Below are positions 48,461 through 62,750 of a stretch of DNA of 64,000 nucleotides, in pieces. The position numbers and the translations under genes were made by a program. The notes beneath the pieces are model-generated. The model ran no database searches. It was not told the origin of the DNA and saw only the letters and a program-made list of their open reading frames with translations. The stretch covers positions 346,241-410,240 of the forward strand of contig NZ_FMDN01000001.1 in assembly GCF_900090245.1 (NCBI RefSeq), given 5' to 3'. How positions within the stretch are numbered: position 1 is the stretch's first letter; each line of letters begins with the position of its first letter. Origin of the DNA: Micromonospora halophytica. GTDB lineage: Bacteria; Actinomycetota; Actinomycetes; Mycobacteriales; Micromonosporaceae.

Positions 48461-48625
48461 TGGTGTCCTCCTGTGGACTTCTTGGTTCGTTCGCCCCGGC
48501 GCGCCGATTGGCGCTTAGGACTCTGTCGACAGCCTTTCCGACCTGATGGCCGGAGAGCTTGGTGGGTTCTGCGGCGATGAAGCCTACAGGCCCGGATTCA
48601 CACAACCCGACCGAGGTGGCCGCGG

Positions 48626-48642
48626 GCGGGAGAACCTCCCGC
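48626..48642 (-). terminator. Weak hairpin between fusA and tuf
   Basis: A 7-bp stem (48626-48632 and 48636-48642) with a 3-nt loop, 37 bases after the fusA stop. It may cause partial termination or mark a processing site; tuf is probably also transcribed from its own promoter in the rest of this 219-bp gap, where I see no convincing -10/-35 pair. Confidence 0.35.
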
Positions 48643-48679
48643 GACCAGCCCCGGATCACCGGATCAGCTCAGGTGAGCG

Positions 48680-50776
48680 TCACTCACCCGTCGCCTTGGC
48701 GATGATCTCCTTCGCGACGCCCTGCGGGACCTCGGCGTAGGAGTCGAACTGCATGCTGTAGCTAGCCCGGCCCTGGGTCTTCGACCGCAGGTCGCCGACG
48801 TAGCCGAACATCTCCGACAACGGCACCAGGGCCCGGACGACGCGGGCGCCGCTGCGCTCCTCCATCGCCTGGATGATGCCACGGCGGGAGTTGAGGTCGC
48901 CGATGACGTCACCCATGTTCTCCTCAGGAGTGGTGACCTCAACGGCCATCATCGGCTCGAGCAGCGCGGGGTCGGCCTTGCGGGCCGCCTCCTTCATCGC
49001 CATCGAGCCGGCGATCTTGAACGCCATTTCCGACGAGTCGACCTCGTGGTACTGGCCGTCCACCAGAGTGAGCTTGACGCCCACCAGGGGGAAGCCGGCG
49101 AGGATGCCGTACTGCATCGCGTCCTGGGCGCCAGCGTCCACCGACGGGATGAACTCCCGGGGGATACGGCCACCGGTGACCGCGTTGGCGAACTCGTAGG
49201 TCGGCGCGTCGTTGCCCAGCGGCAGCGGCTCCAGGCTGATGATCACCCGGGCGTACTGGCCGGAACCACCGGTCTGCTTCTTGTGGGTGTACTCGATCTT
49301 CTCCACCTTGCGGCGGATGGTCTCGCGGTACGCCACCTGCGGCTTACCGATGTTCGCCTCGACGTTGAACTCGCGGCGCATCCGGTCGACCAGGATGTCC
49401 AGGTGCAGCTCGCCCATGCCGGAGATGACCGTCTGACCGGTCTGGTCGTCCAGCTTGACGCGGAAGGTCGGGTCCTCCTCGGCCAGCCGCTGGATGGCGG
49501 TGCTGAGCTTCTCCTGGTCAGCCTTGGTCTTCGGCTCGATGGCCACCTCGATGACCGGCTCCGGGAAGGTCATCGACTCCAGGATGACCGGGTTCGCCGG
49601 GTCGCACAGGGTGTCACCGGTGGTCGTCTGCTTCAGACCCTGCACCGCGATGATGTCGCCGGCCTGGGCGGAGCTGCGCTCCTCCCGCTTGTTGGCGTGC
49701 ATCTGGTAGATCTTGCCGATCCGCTCCTTGCGGTCCTTGGTGGAGTTGACCACCTGGGAGCCGGACTCGAGCGTGCCGGAGTAGATCCGCACGTAGGTCA
49801 GCTTGCCGAGGTGCTTGTCCGTCTGGATCTTGAAGGCCAGGCCGGAGAACGGCTCCTTCACCGACGGCTTGCGCTGCAACGGGGTCTCACCGTCGGTGGC
49901 GGTGCCCTCGATCGCCGGGATGTCCAGCGGCGACGGCAGGTACGCCACGACCGCGTCCAGCATCGGCTGGATGCCCTTGTTCTTGAAGGCGGTACCGGTG
50001 AGGACCGGGTTGGCCTTGCCGGCGATGGTGGCCCGACGGATGGCGGCCTTGATCTCCTCGACGGAGACCTCCTCGCCCTCCAGGTACTTCTCCATCACCG
50101 CGTCGTCGACGTCGGCCAGGGTCTCCATCAGCTTCTCGCGCCACTCGGCGGCGGAGTCGGCGAGGTCGGCCGGGATCTCCTCGACCGCGTAGTCCTCACC
50201 CTTCTGGGTCTCGCCGCGCCAGGTGAGGGCCCGCATCTCGACCAGGTCGACGACGCCGATGAAGTCGGACTCGGCGCCGATCGGGATCTGGAGCACCAGC
50301 GGGGTGGCGTTCAGCCGGTCGATCATCATCTGCACGCAGCGGAAGAAGTCGGCACCGGTCCGGTCCAGCTTGTTGACGAAGCACATCCGCGGGACGTTGT
50401 ACTTGTCGGCCTGACGCCAGACGTTCTCCGTCTGCGGCTCCACGCCGGCCACACCGTCGTAGACCGCGACCGCACCGTCCAGAACCCGCAGCGAACGCTC
50501 GACCTCGACCGTGAAGTCGACGTGGCCGGGCGTGTCGATGATCTGGATCGTGTGGCCCTTCCACTCACACTTGGTGGCAGCGGAGGTGATGGTGATACCA
50601 CGCTCCTGCTCCTGCTCCATCCAGTCCATGACGGCAGCGCCCTCGTGGACCTCACCGATCTTGTACGTGATACCGGTGTAGAACAGGATCCGCTCGGTGG
50701 TAGTGGTCTTACCGGCATCGATGTGCGCCATGATGCCGATGTTGCGTACGTTGGCGAGCGCGTCTGCGGCGGCCAC
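48680..50776 (-). CDS. fusA: Elongation factor G
   Basis: Translocase GTPase of 698 residues. G motifs [24 protein letters not shown] and NKLDR are present, then domains II-V with [13 protein letters not shown] in the G' insert and [18 protein letters not shown] in domain III. The GTG at 50776 follows AGGG. It lies between rpsG and tuf in the str operon. Confidence 0.99.
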   Translation of the reverse strand: MAAADALANVRNIGIMAHIDAGKTTTTERILFYTGITYKIGEVHEGAAVMDWMEQEQERGITITSAATKCEWKGHTIQIIDTPGHVDFTVEVERSLRVLDGAVAVYDGVAGVEPQTENVWRQADKYNVPRMCFVNKLDRTGADFFRCVQMMIDRLNATPLVLQIPIGAESDFIGVVDLVEMRALTWRGETQKGEDYAVEEIPADLADSAAEWREKLMETLADVDDAVMEKYLEGEEVSVEEIKAAIRRATIAGKANPVLTGTAFKNKGIQPMLDAVVAYLPSPLDIPAIEGTATDGETPLQRKPSVKEPFSGLAFKIQTDKHLGKLTYVRIYSGTLESGSQVVNSTKDRKERIGKIYQMHANKREERSSAQAGDIIAVQGLKQTTTGDTLCDPANPVILESMTFPEPVIEVAIEPKTKADQEKLSTAIQRLAEEDPTFRVKLDDQTGQTVISGMGELHLDILVDRMRREFNVEANIGKPQVAYRETIRRKVEKIEYTHKKQTGGSGQYARVIISLEPLPLGNDAPTYEFANAVTGGRIPREFIPSVDAGAQDAMQYGILAGFPLVGVKLTLVDGQYHEVDSSEMAFKIAGSMAMKEAARKADPALLEPMMAVEVTTPEENMGDVIGDLNSRRGIIQAMEERSGARVVRALVPLSEMFGYVGDLRSKTQGRASYSMQFDSYAEVPQGVAKEIIAKATGE

Positions 50777-50851
50777 TTCAATCCCTACTTATCGTCGTCT
50801 CGACACAACTGGTGGCGGTTCCGGCGCCGGTGCGGCGCCGGAACCAAGGTG

Positions 50852-51322
50852 TTACCAGCGGTAGTGCGCGAAGGCCTTGTTGGACTCGGCCATCTTGTGC
50901 GTGTCCTCGCGCCGCTTGACGGCGGCACCCAGACCGTTGCTCGCGTCCAGCAGCTCGTTCATCAGCCGCTCGATCATGGTCTTCTCACGCCGGGCGCGGG
51001 AGTAGCTGACCAGCCAGCGCAGACCGAGGGTGGTCGCCCGGGCCGGGCGGACCTCGACCGGCACCTGGTAGGTGGCGCCACCGACACGGCGGCTGCGCAC
51101 CTCGAGGGTCGGCTTGACGTTGTCCATCGCGCGCTTGAGCGTCACGACCGGGTCGGTGCCGGTCTTCTCGCGGCAGCCCTCGAGGGCCGCGTACACGATG
51201 CGCTCGGCGAGCTGACGCTTGCCGCGCAGCAGGATCTTGTTCACCAACTGGGTGACCAGCGGCGAGTTGTACACCGGGTCAGCGACCAGCGGCTTCCGCG
51301 GAGCGGGCCCCTTACGCGGCAT
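50852..51322 (-). CDS. rpsG: 30S ribosomal protein S7
   Basis: 156 residues from the ATG at 51322: [40 protein letters not shown], and [20 protein letters not shown]. It nucleates the 30S head and touches E-site tRNA; in E. coli it controls the str operon. It starts one base after the rpsL stop codon. Confidence 0.98.
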   Translation of the reverse strand: MPRKGPAPRKPLVADPVYNSPLVTQLVNKILLRGKRQLAERIVYAALEGCREKTGTDPVVTLKRAMDNVKPTLEVRSRRVGGATYQVPVEVRPARATTLGLRWLVSYSRARREKTMIERLMNELLDASNGLGAAVKRREDTHKMAESNKAFAHYRW

Positions 51323-51323
51323 G

Positions 51324-51698
51324 TCAGCTCTTCTCCTTCTTCGCGCCGTAGCGGCTGCGCGCCTGCTTGCGGTTGCGGACACCCTGGGTGTCCAGCGAGC
51401 CACGGACGATCTTGTAACGCACGCCGGGGAGGTCCTTCACACGACCGCCGCGGACGAGCACGATCGAGTGCTCCTGCAGGTTGTGACCGACGCCGGGGAT
51501 GTAGGCGGTCACCTCGATCTGGCTGCTGAGCTTGACACGCGCGACCTTGCGGAGCGCCGAGTTCGGCTTCTTGGGGGTGGTGGTGTACACGCGGGTGCAC
51601 ACACCGCGCCGCTGGGGGGAACCCTTCAGCGCCGGGGTCTTGGTCTTGGTCGTCTTGGCCTGGCGGCCCTTTCGGACCAGCTGCTGGATGGTGGGCAC
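51324..51698 (-). CDS. rpsL: 30S ribosomal protein S12
   Basis: 124 residues: [40 protein letters not shown], and [20 protein letters not shown]. The streptomycin-resistance positions Lys43 and Lys88 are wild type. It is the first gene of the str operon, with a long leader of about 300 nt from a strong promoter candidate. Confidence 0.99.
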   Translation of the reverse strand: MPTIQQLVRKGRQAKTTKTKTPALKGSPQRRGVCTRVYTTTPKKPNSALRKVARVKLSSQIEVTAYIPGVGHNLQEHSIVLVRGGRVKDLPGVRYKIVRGSLDTQGVRNRKQARSRYGAKKEKS

Positions 51699-51815
51699 CG
51701 GGTTTCTCCGCTCCCTTCGGCCGCTGCGAGGCGACCGCGCCGTCTGCTCGTCAGCCGCCCGTGATGGACGGCTCTCCTACATTCCAACCAGGGCCACCTC
51801 GCGGAGGTCCCAGCA

Positions 51816-51835
51816 CCCGCGGTCGGGCGTGTCGC
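51816..51835 (-). promoter_or_regulatory. Leader motif shared by the rpsJ and rpsL operons (rpsL copy)
   Basis: Same 20 bases on the minus strand as at 46990-47009 (GCGACACGCCCGACCGCGGG), here 118-137 bases upstream of rpsL and downstream of its promoter candidate. The context GGGCGACACGCCC can form a small stem. The rest of the 473-bp region 51699-52171 holds the leader and promoter and no gene. Confidence 0.6.
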
Positions 51836-52004
51836 CCAGATCACGGTCCGGTGCCGTCGCTCGCGCGTGCCACCGGATGTGTTCACCGGCGCACGGCGGA
51901 CCGCGAGCCGGCTCTTCGACTGTGTCGTGCCGCCGCCTGATCGCCGGATGGACCGGATCCCGCGCACGCACGAGTTGCCCGGGCAGGCCCGGGCACAAGG
52001 GGAA

Positions 52005-52033
52005 AGAGTACCTACCACAGCCTCGCAGGTCAA
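52005..52033 (-). promoter_or_regulatory. rpsL (str operon) promoter
   Basis: Minus strand: TTGACC at 52033-52028, exactly 17 bp spacer, TACTCT at 52010-52005. This fits the actinomycete housekeeping sigma consensus well. Transcription would start near 51998 and give a leader of about 300 nt with a CCCGGGC/GCCCGGG hairpin near its 5' end and the shared motif. Confidence 0.7.
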
Positions 52034-52171
52034 AACGGAATGGTCCGGCGGATCTCAGATCCCGCCGGCCGTTTCACCCGTCGTGCCTGTTCACCCGCGA
52101 TGGGCACCTACGTCCTCAAGTGTACCGGCCACCCCCGGAGGCGGCCCGTCGGGCCCCCGGCGCGAGCCCTG

Positions 52172-53113
52172 TCAGGCGAGCTGGAGCAGCAGCGCCAGGC
52201 CCAGGCCCAGCAGGCTGAGCAGCAGCCCCACCGCACCGCAACTGATCCCCGCGACGGCGATCCCATTCCCGGTGAACCGGACGGCCGGTGGCGGTGCCGC
52301 CCGGCGGATCTGCCGGCGCGCGAGCAGGCCGGCGACGATCGCCGCAGCCCCGGCCAACGAGCCCGGCACGGTGAACGCCCCGGCCGCCCAGGCGCCGCCC
52401 AACCGCGCTCCCCCGACCCCGAAGCAGATCACCACCAGGGAGACCACGATCGACCCGATGCCGGCGACCAGCGAGCCGACCGCGGGGCCCGAGGTGACCG
52501 CCGGCACGTCGAGGTGGACCACACCGAAGGGCGTGCCGGGGACCGGATCGACCCGCTTCGGCGGTCGTGGCGCCTCCTGCGGCGGCGGAGGCAGCGGCCC
52601 CGGCCCGTGCGACGCCGCCGGCGGCCACGCACCCGGCGGGCTCGCACCGAGGTACGCCCCCGGATGCCCGCCCGGCTGGTCGGGGTACGCCCCGGACGGC
52701 CCGACCGGAGACGCGGGCCGGTACCCGACCGGCGGCGGGGCGTACCCGATCGGGGCGGCCTCCGACCCACCGGCGCCATCGGACCGGGCCCCGCCCGGGC
52801 CCGCAGCCGACCAGGGCGACCCACCACTCCCCTGCCAGGGCGACACAGACCCCGGCACCGGGTCGTGCTCCGGCGCCCCGGGACCGGACGACACCGGGCC
52901 GGGCTGCACGGGCCCGGGCTGCACCGGTCCGGGCTGCACGGAACCGGGCTGCACCGGACCGGACGACACCGGACCTGGTGACCCGGGGCCCGGTGGGGTC
53001 GGCGCGGCGGGGCCCGGCAGGGCCGGCCAGGCAGGGCTGGGTGCGCCCGTCTCCGGGGACCCCGCGGGCCGGCCGCCGGGATCGGCTCCCGACGGCGACG
53101 CCGGTTCCGTCAC
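52172..53113 (-). CDS. Pro/Gly-rich membrane protein (DUF4190-like), function unknown
   Basis: 313 residues from the GTG at 53113, with AGGAGG just upstream. The first 200 residues are Pro/Gly/Ser-rich and disordered and include the repeat VQPGP four times. After RVDPVPGTPFGVVHLDVPA come about three hydrophobic segments (VGSLVAGIGSIVVSLVVICF, AGAAAIVAGLL, GLLLSLLGLGLALLLQ), an arrangement like DUF4190 proteins. It lies between rpoC and the str operon on the same strand. Its role is unknown. Confidence 0.75.
   Translation of the reverse strand: MTEPASPSGADPGGRPAGSPETGAPSPAWPALPGPAAPTPPGPGSPGPVSSGPVQPGSVQPGPVQPGPVQPGPVSSGPGAPEHDPVPGSVSPWQGSGGSPWSAAGPGGARSDGAGGSEAAPIGYAPPPVGYRPASPVGPSGAYPDQPGGHPGAYLGASPPGAWPPAASHGPGPLPPPPQEAPRPPKRVDPVPGTPFGVVHLDVPAVTSGPAVGSLVAGIGSIVVSLVVICFGVGGARLGGAWAAGAFTVPGSLAGAAAIVAGLLARRQIRRAAPPPAVRFTGNGIAVAGISCGAVGLLLSLLGLGLALLLQLA
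52900..52959. repeat. Four 15-bp tandem repeats inside the Pro/Gly-rich membrane protein gene
   Basis: Four units that each begin CGGGCTGCAC, at 52900, 52915, 52930 and 52945. On the minus strand they encode four copies of a Val-Gln-Pro-Gly-X pentapeptide. The copy number is likely to vary between strains through slippage. Confidence 0.9.
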
Positions 53114-53219
53114 GTGGTCCTCCTGTCGAGAAGGTCAGGTCCACCGCCGCGCGACGGACACCGGCCAGGCTACCGCCGGGTCGCACGGCCGGTGCGGGCG
53201 CGAGCGGTCGTCACCGGGA

Positions 53220-53588
53220 TCAGTCGACGTTCGAGGAGAAGTCCTGACCGAAGGGGGCCTCGGCGTAGCGGACCACGCCGATCACCACGAGCGTCACCAC
53301 CGCCAGCGCCGCCAACGCCAGCCCCGTCCAGGCCATCCGCTCACCGCGCCGCAGCCGGGCGGAGCCGGTGAGATACCCGCCGGAGGCGTACGCCTCGCGC
53401 CGAGCCTGCCGGGCGAGCTGGAGCGCGACCGTCGCCGGCACCACGCCACCGACGAACAGCCCGGTCAGCGCCCCGATCAGGCCCAGGGCGAAGACGGCGC
53501 GCGCCTTCGTCGCGGGTGCCGGATCGGGGTCGAGCGGGTGGCGTGGCGGCTGGTGCGCCACGGGCAGCTGCCCGGGTGCGGTCGTCAT
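53220..53588 (-). CDS. Small membrane protein (DUF4190-like), function unknown
   Basis: 122 residues from the ATG at 53588 with GGA five bases upstream; ATGs at 53600 and 53597 are alternatives. A Pro-rich N-terminus (PVAHQPPRHPLDPDPAPATK) precedes two transmembrane helices, AVFALGLIGALTGLFVGGVV and AWTGLALAALAVVTLVVIGV. The loop contains ARQARREAYASGGYLTGSAR. It lies 106 bases upstream of the related membrane protein and 60 bases beyond the rpoC terminator, so the two may form a small unit. Confidence 0.75.
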   Translation of the reverse strand: MTTAPGQLPVAHQPPRHPLDPDPAPATKARAVFALGLIGALTGLFVGGVVPATVALQLARQARREAYASGGYLTGSARLRRGERMAWTGLALAALAVVTLVVIGVVRYAEAPFGQDFSSNVD

Positions 53589-53647
53589 GCCGTCCATCAT
53601 GCCCGCCCCACCCCCGCGCCGGGCGGGTCCACGGGCGACCCGGGACA

Positions 53648-53684
53648 CGACGAGGCCCCCGGCGCAGTGCCGGGGGCCTCGTCG
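53648..53684 (-). terminator. Terminator after rpoC
   Basis: A 16-bp perfect stem (53648-53663 and 53669-53684) with a 5-nt loop, 10 bases after the rpoC stop. It is among the strongest hairpins in the window and should end the rpoBC transcript. Confidence 0.88.
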
Positions 53685-53693
53685 GTGCACTGC

Positions 53694-57581
<3,888 letters not shown>

Positions 57582-57626
57582 TATGTCCCCTATGTCGTCG
57601 TCTGTACTGCTTAGCTAGTGGGTAGG

Positions 57627-57654
57627 GTCGGGGGCCGGCGAACCGGCCCCCGAC
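57627..57654 (-). terminator. Intercistronic hairpin with UUCG loop between rpoB and rpoC
   Basis: Perfect 12-bp stem (57627-57638 and 57643-57654) whose loop on the transcribed minus strand is TTCG, an exceptionally stable tetraloop. It starts nine bases after the rpoB stop and ends 45 bases before rpoC. It could be a partial terminator or protect RNA ends after processing. Confidence 0.7.
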
Positions 57655-57662
57655 CGCTCACC

Positions 57663-60600
57663 TCAGACCTCTTCGACCGAGCTCGGCTCGCGCCGGGACA
57701 GGTCGATGCCCAGCTCCTCCGCGGCCCGGAAGACCTCGTCGTCGGTCTCGCGCATCTCCAGGGCCACACCGTCGCTGGAGAGCACCTCGACGTTGAGGCA
57801 CAGCGACTGCAGCTCCTTGAGCAGCACCTTGAACGACTCGGGGATGCCCGGCTCGGGGATGTTCTCGCCCTTGACGATCGCCTCGTAGACCTTCACCCGG
57901 CCCAGGACGTCGTCGGACTTGATCGTCAGCAGCTCCTGCAGGGCGTAGGCGGCACCGTACGCCTGCATCGCCCAGCACTCCATCTCACCGAAGCGCTGGC
58001 CACCGAACTGCGCCTTACCACCCAGCGGCTGCTGCGTGATCATCGAGTACGGGCCGGTCGACCGGGCGTGGATCTTGTCGTCGACCAGGTGGTTGAGCTT
58101 GAGGATGTAGATGTAGCCGACCGCGATCGGGTCCGGCAGCGGCTCGCCGGAACGACCGTCGAACAGCTGCGCCTTACCGGAGGAACCGATCAGCTGCTTG
58201 CCGTCCCGGTTGGGCAGGGTCGACGCGAGCAGACCGGAGATCTCCTCCTCGCGGGCACCGTCGAAGACCGGGGTGGCCACGTTGGTGTCCGGCTCGGACT
58301 CGTGCGCCTCGATCGAGCGGAGCTGGCGCTTCCACTCGGCGTCGTCGCCCTGGACGCTCCAACCGGTCTTGGCCACCCACCCGAGGTGGGTCTCCAGGAC
58401 CTGGCCGATGTTCATCCGGGACGGCACACCCAGCGGATTCAGCACGATGTCGACGGGGGTCCCGTCCTCCATGAACGGCATGTCCTCGATCGGCAGGATC
58501 TTGGAGATGACGCCCTTGTTACCGTGCCGGCCGGCGAGCTTGTCGCCGTCCTGGATCTTGCGCTTCTGGGCGACGTAGACCCGGACCAGCTCGTTCACGC
58601 CCGGGGGCAGCTCGTCGCCGTCCTCGCGGGAGAAGGTACGCACACCGATGACCGTGCCGGTCTCTCCGTGCGGCACCTTCAGCGAGGTGTCCCGGACCTC
58701 ACGCGCCTTCTCACCGAAGATCGCGCGCAGCAGCCGCTCCTCCGGCGTCAGCTCGGTCTCACCCTTCGGAGTGACCTTGCCGACCAGGATGTCGCCGGGG
58801 ACGACCTCGGCGCCGATCCGGATGATGCCGCGCTCGTCGAGGTCGGCGAGCATCTCCTCGCTGACGTTCGGGATGTCCCGGGTGATCTCCTCCGGGCCGA
58901 GCTTGGTGTCCCGGGCGTCGACCTCGTGCTCCTCGATGTGGATCGAGGTGAGCACGTCCTGCTGCACGAGGCGCTGCGACAGGATGATCGCGTCCTCGTA
59001 GTTGTGACCCTCCCAGCACATGAACGCCACGAGCAGGTTGCGTCCGAGCGCCATCTCGCCCTCGTCGGTGCAGGGACCGTCGGCGATGACCTGACCGGCC
59101 TCGACGCGGTCACCCTCGAAGACGACCGGCTTCTGGTTGACGCAGGAGCCGGAGTTGGAGCGACGGAACTTGTGCAGCAGGTACGTCCGGCGGTGGCCGT
59201 CGTCCTGGTGGATGGTGACGTAGTCGGCGCAGAGATCCTCGATCACACCGCCGGCCTCGGCGACCACCACGTCGCCGGCGTCCACGGCCGCGCGGTACTC
59301 CATGCCCGTACCGACCAGCGGAGCCTCGGCCTTGACCAGCGGCACCGCCTGGCGCTGCATGTTGGCGCCCATGAGCGCCCGGTTGGCGTCGTCGTGCTCG
59401 AGGAACGGGATCATCGCGGTGCCGACGGAGACCATCTGACGCGGCGAGATGTCCATGTAGTCGACGGCGGCCGGCGGCACGTCCTCCGTCTCACCACCCT
59501 TACGGCGGCACAGGACCCGCTCCTCGGCGAACGAGCCGTCCGCCTTCAGCGGCGCGTTGGCCTGCGCCTTGACGTACCGGTCCTCGTCGTCGGCGGTCAG
59601 GTAGTCGACCTGGTCGGTGACCCGGCCGTCGACGACCTTGCGGTACGGCGTCTCGATGAAGCCGAACGGGTTGACCCGGGCGAACGTCGACAGGTTACCG
59701 ATCAGGCCGATGTTCGGGCCTTCCGGTGTCTCGATCGGGCACATCCGGCCGTAGTGGGACGGGTGCACGTCCCGGACCTCGAAGCCGGCCCGCTCCCGGG
59801 ACAGACCACCCGGGCCGAGCGCGTTCAGCCGCCGCCGGTGGGTGAGCCCCGCCAGCGGATTGGTCTGGTCCATGAACTGGGACAGCTGCGACGTGCCGAA
59901 GAACTCCTTGATCGCCGCCACCACCGGCCGGATGTTGATCAGGGTCTGCGGCGTGATCGCCTCGACGTCCTGCGTGGTCATCCGCTCCCGGACGACCCGC
60001 TCCATCCGCGACAGGCCGACCCGGACCTGGTTCTGGATGAGTTCACCCACGGTGCGGATGCGACGGTTGCCGAAGTGGTCGATGTCGTCGGCCTCGTAGC
60101 CGTCCTCACCGGCATGCAGCCGGCAGAGGTACTCGACCGTGGAGACGATGTCGTCCTCGGTGAGCGTGCCGGTGGTGATCGGCACGTCCAGCCCGAGCTT
60201 CTTGTTGAACTTGTACCGACCGACCTTGGCGACGTCGTACCGCTTCGGGTTGAAGAAGAGGTTGTCGAGCAGGGTCTGGGCGTTCTCCCGGGTCGGCGGC
60301 TCGCCGGGGCGGAGCTTGCGGTAGATGTCGAGCAGGGCCTCGTCCTGGCCGGCGACGTGGTCCTTCTCGAGCGTGGTCATCATCAGCTCGGACCAGCCGA
60401 ACCGCTCGCGGATCCGCTCGGCCGACCAACCGATGGCCTTGAGCAGCACGGTGACGGCCTGCCGGCGCTTACGGTCGATGCGGACGCCGACCGTCTCGCG
60501 CTTGTCGATGTCGAACTCGAGCCAGGCACCCCGGCTCGGGATGACCTTGACGCTGGTGAGGTCGCGGTCGGAGGTCTTGTCCGGCTGCTTGTCGAAGTAC

Positions 60601-61094
60601 ACGCCCGACGAGCGGACGAGCTGGCTGGTGACGACGCGCTCGGTGCCGTTGATGACGAAGGTGCCCTTCGGCGTCATCATCGGGAAGTCACCCATGAACA
60701 CCGTCTGGCTCTTGATCTCGCCAGTGGCGTTGTTGGTGAACTCCGCGGTCACGAACAGCGGCGCGCAGTAGGTCAGGTCCTTCTCCTTGCACTCCTCGAT
60801 CGAGGCCTTGACCTCGTCGAAGCGCGGAGCGGAGAAGGAGAGCGACATGGTGCCGGAGAAGTCCTCAATGGGACTGATCTCGTCGAGGATCTCCGCGAGA
60901 CCCGAGCGTGCGTGCGGGTCGTCCGCCGACCGGCCCTGCCAAGCCTCGTTGCCGACGAGCCAGTCGAAGGACTCGTTCTGGATGGCGAGGAGGTTGGGGA
61001 CCTCGAGGTGTTCGGTGATCCTGCCGAAAGAAACTCGGCGGGGCGCGAAAGCGCTCGACGTACGACTGGTCTTCGCAGGGCGGGAAGCTGCCAA
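57663..61094 (-). CDS. rpoB: DNA-directed RNA polymerase subunit beta
   Basis: 1143 residues from a TTG start at 61094, chosen for the AAGGA six bases upstream and the conserved beginning [20 protein letters not shown]. The body is standard ([60 protein letters not shown]). The rifampicin region at residues 400-430 reads [20 protein letters not shown] and RLNALGP: Asn424 replaces the Ser equivalent to E. coli Ser531 (M. tuberculosis Ser450), with Thr411 and Ala415 at Asn518 and Ser522. Asp516, His526 and Gln513 equivalents are kept. Confidence 0.98.
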   Translation of the reverse strand: MAASRPAKTSRTSSAFAPRRVSFGRITEHLEVPNLLAIQNESFDWLVGNEAWQGRSADDPHARSGLAEILDEISPIEDFSGTMSLSFSAPRFDEVKASIEECKEKDLTYCAPLFVTAEFTNNATGEIKSQTVFMGDFPMMTPKGTFVINGTERVVTSQLVRSSGVYFDKQPDKTSDRDLTSVKVIPSRGAWLEFDIDKRETVGVRIDRKRRQAVTVLLKAIGWSAERIRERFGWSELMMTTLEKDHVAGQDEALLDIYRKLRPGEPPTRENAQTLLDNLFFNPKRYDVAKVGRYKFNKKLGLDVPITTGTLTEDDIVSTVEYLCRLHAGEDGYEADDIDHFGNRRIRTVGELIQNQVRVGLSRMERVVRERMTTQDVEAITPQTLINIRPVVAAIKEFFGTSQLSQFMDQTNPLAGLTHRRRLNALGPGGLSRERAGFEVRDVHPSHYGRMCPIETPEGPNIGLIGNLSTFARVNPFGFIETPYRKVVDGRVTDQVDYLTADDEDRYVKAQANAPLKADGSFAEERVLCRRKGGETEDVPPAAVDYMDISPRQMVSVGTAMIPFLEHDDANRALMGANMQRQAVPLVKAEAPLVGTGMEYRAAVDAGDVVVAEAGGVIEDLCADYVTIHQDDGHRRTYLLHKFRRSNSGSCVNQKPVVFEGDRVEAGQVIADGPCTDEGEMALGRNLLVAFMCWEGHNYEDAIILSQRLVQQDVLTSIHIEEHEVDARDTKLGPEEITRDIPNVSEEMLADLDERGIIRIGAEVVPGDILVGKVTPKGETELTPEERLLRAIFGEKAREVRDTSLKVPHGETGTVIGVRTFSREDGDELPPGVNELVRVYVAQKRKIQDGDKLAGRHGNKGVISKILPIEDMPFMEDGTPVDIVLNPLGVPSRMNIGQVLETHLGWVAKTGWSVQGDDAEWKRQLRSIEAHESEPDTNVATPVFDGAREEEISGLLASTLPNRDGKQLIGSSGKAQLFDGRSGEPLPDPIAVGYIYILKLNHLVDDKIHARSTGPYSMITQQPLGGKAQFGGQRFGEMECWAMQAYGAAYALQELLTIKSDDVLGRVKVYEAIVKGENIPEPGIPESFKVLLKELQSLCLNVEVLSSDGVALEMRETDDEVFRAAEELGIDLSRREPSSVEEV

Positions 61095-61221
61095 GATGCG
61101 TCCTTCCGAGGACCGGTGCTGCAGAACGGCTGGTACGCGTGCACTCCAATGACCCCACCAGAAATATCCACAAACGGACATTTCCGAGCAGGGGTCAATT
61201 CGGAAGGCAGCGCAAACTAGC

Positions 61222-61250
61222 AGTGTAGCCGAGAGGCTAACCGCTGTCCA
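61222..61250 (-). promoter_or_regulatory. rpoB promoter
   Basis: Minus strand: TGGACA at 61250-61245, 17-bp spacer, TACACT at 61227-61222. The RNA would start near 61214, giving a leader of about 120 nt before the TTG start. The 582-bp gap 61095-61676 contains this promoter and the rplL terminator and no gene. A TTGACC at 61199-61194 inside the leader lacks a good -10 box. Confidence 0.7.
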
Positions 61251-61572
61251 GCCCATCCCGCAGGTCGTCGCGGAACGCGCCTCGGGCCCCCTGGATCCAG
61301 GGGCTCCGGGCCGCTCGGAACGCGTCGTTCCTGCCGGGCCGCTCAGGTGCCGCGTCGATGGTGCCGCCGCTGCCATTACCCAAGAGGTGGCCGTCGCAAG
61401 CGCGGAAGGTCTTGCTGGTGTCAGCGTGCCTGGGAGTCCCGTGCCGCGTCAAGGGCCGACCGGGGTCACCGTCGCTTTCCCACCAACGGACTACCGTCGG
61501 ACGCCTGCGCGGGGCCGTACGCCCGGCACTTGAAGCCCTGCTCACGCCGCTGCCACCGAACCCACCAACCAC

Positions 61573-61608
61573 AGCGGGCGGTGATCCGTTCCCGGATCAC
61601 CGCCCGCT
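61573..61608 (-). terminator. Terminator after rplL
   Basis: Perfect 16-bp inverted repeat (61573-61588 and 61593-61608) with a 4-nt loop, about 70 bases after the rplL stop. It separates rplJL from rpoBC, which then depend on their own promoter plus any read-through. Confidence 0.88.
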
Positions 61609-61676
61609 GCGACGCGGTGTGCCCCGGCTCACGTGAGCCGGACGCGCGCCGAGGTCGACCAGAGGCCGACCTCAGG

Positions 61677-62066
61677 TCACTTGAGGGTGACCTTGGCGCC
61701 CTCGCCCTCGAGCTTGGTCTTCGCCTTCTCGGCGGTCTCCTTGTTGACCTTCTCCAGGATGGCCTTCGGCGCGCCCTCGACGACGTCCTTGGCCTCCTTC
61801 AGGCCCAGGCCGGTCAGCTCACGCACGACCTTGATGACCTGGATCTTCTTGCCACCGTCGCTCTCGAGGACGACGTCGAACTCGTCCTTCTCCGGCTCGG
61901 CCTCGGCGGCGCCACCGCCGGCGGCCGGGCCCGCCATCATCATCGCGGCCGGAGCCGCGGCGGTGACCTCGAAGGTCTCCTCGAACTGCTTCACGAACTC
62001 GGAGAGCTCGATCAGCGTCATCTCCTTGAACGCGTCGAGCAGCTCGTCGGTGCTGAGCTTCGCCAT
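61677..62066 (-). CDS. rplL: 50S ribosomal protein L7/L12
   Basis: 129 residues: [20 protein letters not shown], an Ala/Gly hinge ([20 protein letters not shown]), and the C-terminal factor-binding domain [20 protein letters not shown]. Several dimers bind L10 to form the stalk that recruits translation GTPases. It lies 54 bases after rplJ. Confidence 0.98.
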   Translation of the reverse strand: MAKLSTDELLDAFKEMTLIELSEFVKQFEETFEVTAAAPAAMMMAGPAAGGGAAEAEPEKDEFDVVLESDGGKKIQVIKVVRELTGLGLKEAKDVVEGAPKAILEKVNKETAEKAKTKLEGEGAKVTLK

Positions 62067-62120
62067 GTCTGGCGTCCTTTCTAAAAGTGAAAACTAAGAA
62101 CGTGGGTACGCCGGGTGGCC

Positions 62121-62666
62121 TCAGGCCGCCTCGGCGCCCTCCTTCTCGCGCTTGTCCTGCAGGGCGGCCGCCAGACGGGCGGTCTTGGAGAGCGGAGCCT
62201 GGAACAGGGCCGCGGCCTTGCTCAGGTTGCCCTTCATCGCGCCGGCCAGCTTGGCCAGCAGCACCTCACGGGACTCCAGGTCGGCGAGCTTCGTGACCTC
62301 GGCCGCGGTGATGGCCTTGCCCTCGAAGACACCGCCCTTGATGACGAGCTTCGGGTTGGCCTTCGCGAAGTCGCGAAGCCCCTTCGCCGCCTCGACGACG
62401 TCGCCCGAAACGAAAGTCAGCGCGGTAGGACCGGAGAACAGCTCGTCGAGGCCGGAGATACCCGCGTCGGCCGCAGCACGCTTCGCCAGCGTGTTCTTGG
62501 CGACGGTGTAGGTGGTCTCCTTGCCGAGCGAGCGCCGCAGCTGGGTGAGCTGGGAAACCGTCAGACCACGGTACTCGGTGAGCACCGCAGCGCCCGCGTT
62601 GCGGAAGCTCTCGGTCAGCTCAGCGACGGCCGTGGCCTTGTCGGCCCGGATCGGCTTGTCCGCCAT
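62121..62666 (-). CDS. rplJ: 50S ribosomal protein L10
   Basis: 181 residues: [60 protein letters not shown]. The C-terminal helix carries the L12-binding sites. L10 with L12 is a classical autogenous repressor of its own leader. Here the leader is about 250 nt long and contains a terminator-like hairpin. Confidence 0.98.
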   Translation of the reverse strand: MADKPIRADKATAVAELTESFRNAGAAVLTEYRGLTVSQLTQLRRSLGKETTYTVAKNTLAKRAAADAGISGLDELFSGPTALTFVSGDVVEAAKGLRDFAKANPKLVIKGGVFEGKAITAAEVTKLADLESREVLLAKLAGAMKGNLSKAAALFQAPLSKTARLAAALQDKREKEGAEAA

Positions 62667-62750
62667 GTCCCTCCTCTCTCGTTACTCGGAGCTGGTCGCC
62701 GTCGTCGGACCCGGTCGGCCCGGGACGGCGGCGTAGGCATCACGACAACG

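Noticed and set aside
48461..48679. A tuf promoter in the fusA-tuf gap
   Set aside because: No -10/-35 pair with acceptable spacing was seen on the minus strand, although a separate tuf promoter is likely from other actinomycetes.
51324..51698. Possible streptomycin-resistance change in S12
   Set aside because: Lys43 and Lys88 are both wild type.
57618..61220. A 1200-codon plus-strand frame opposite rpoB
   Set aside because: Antisense shadow of rpoB; it covers the gene almost exactly and encodes low-complexity residues.
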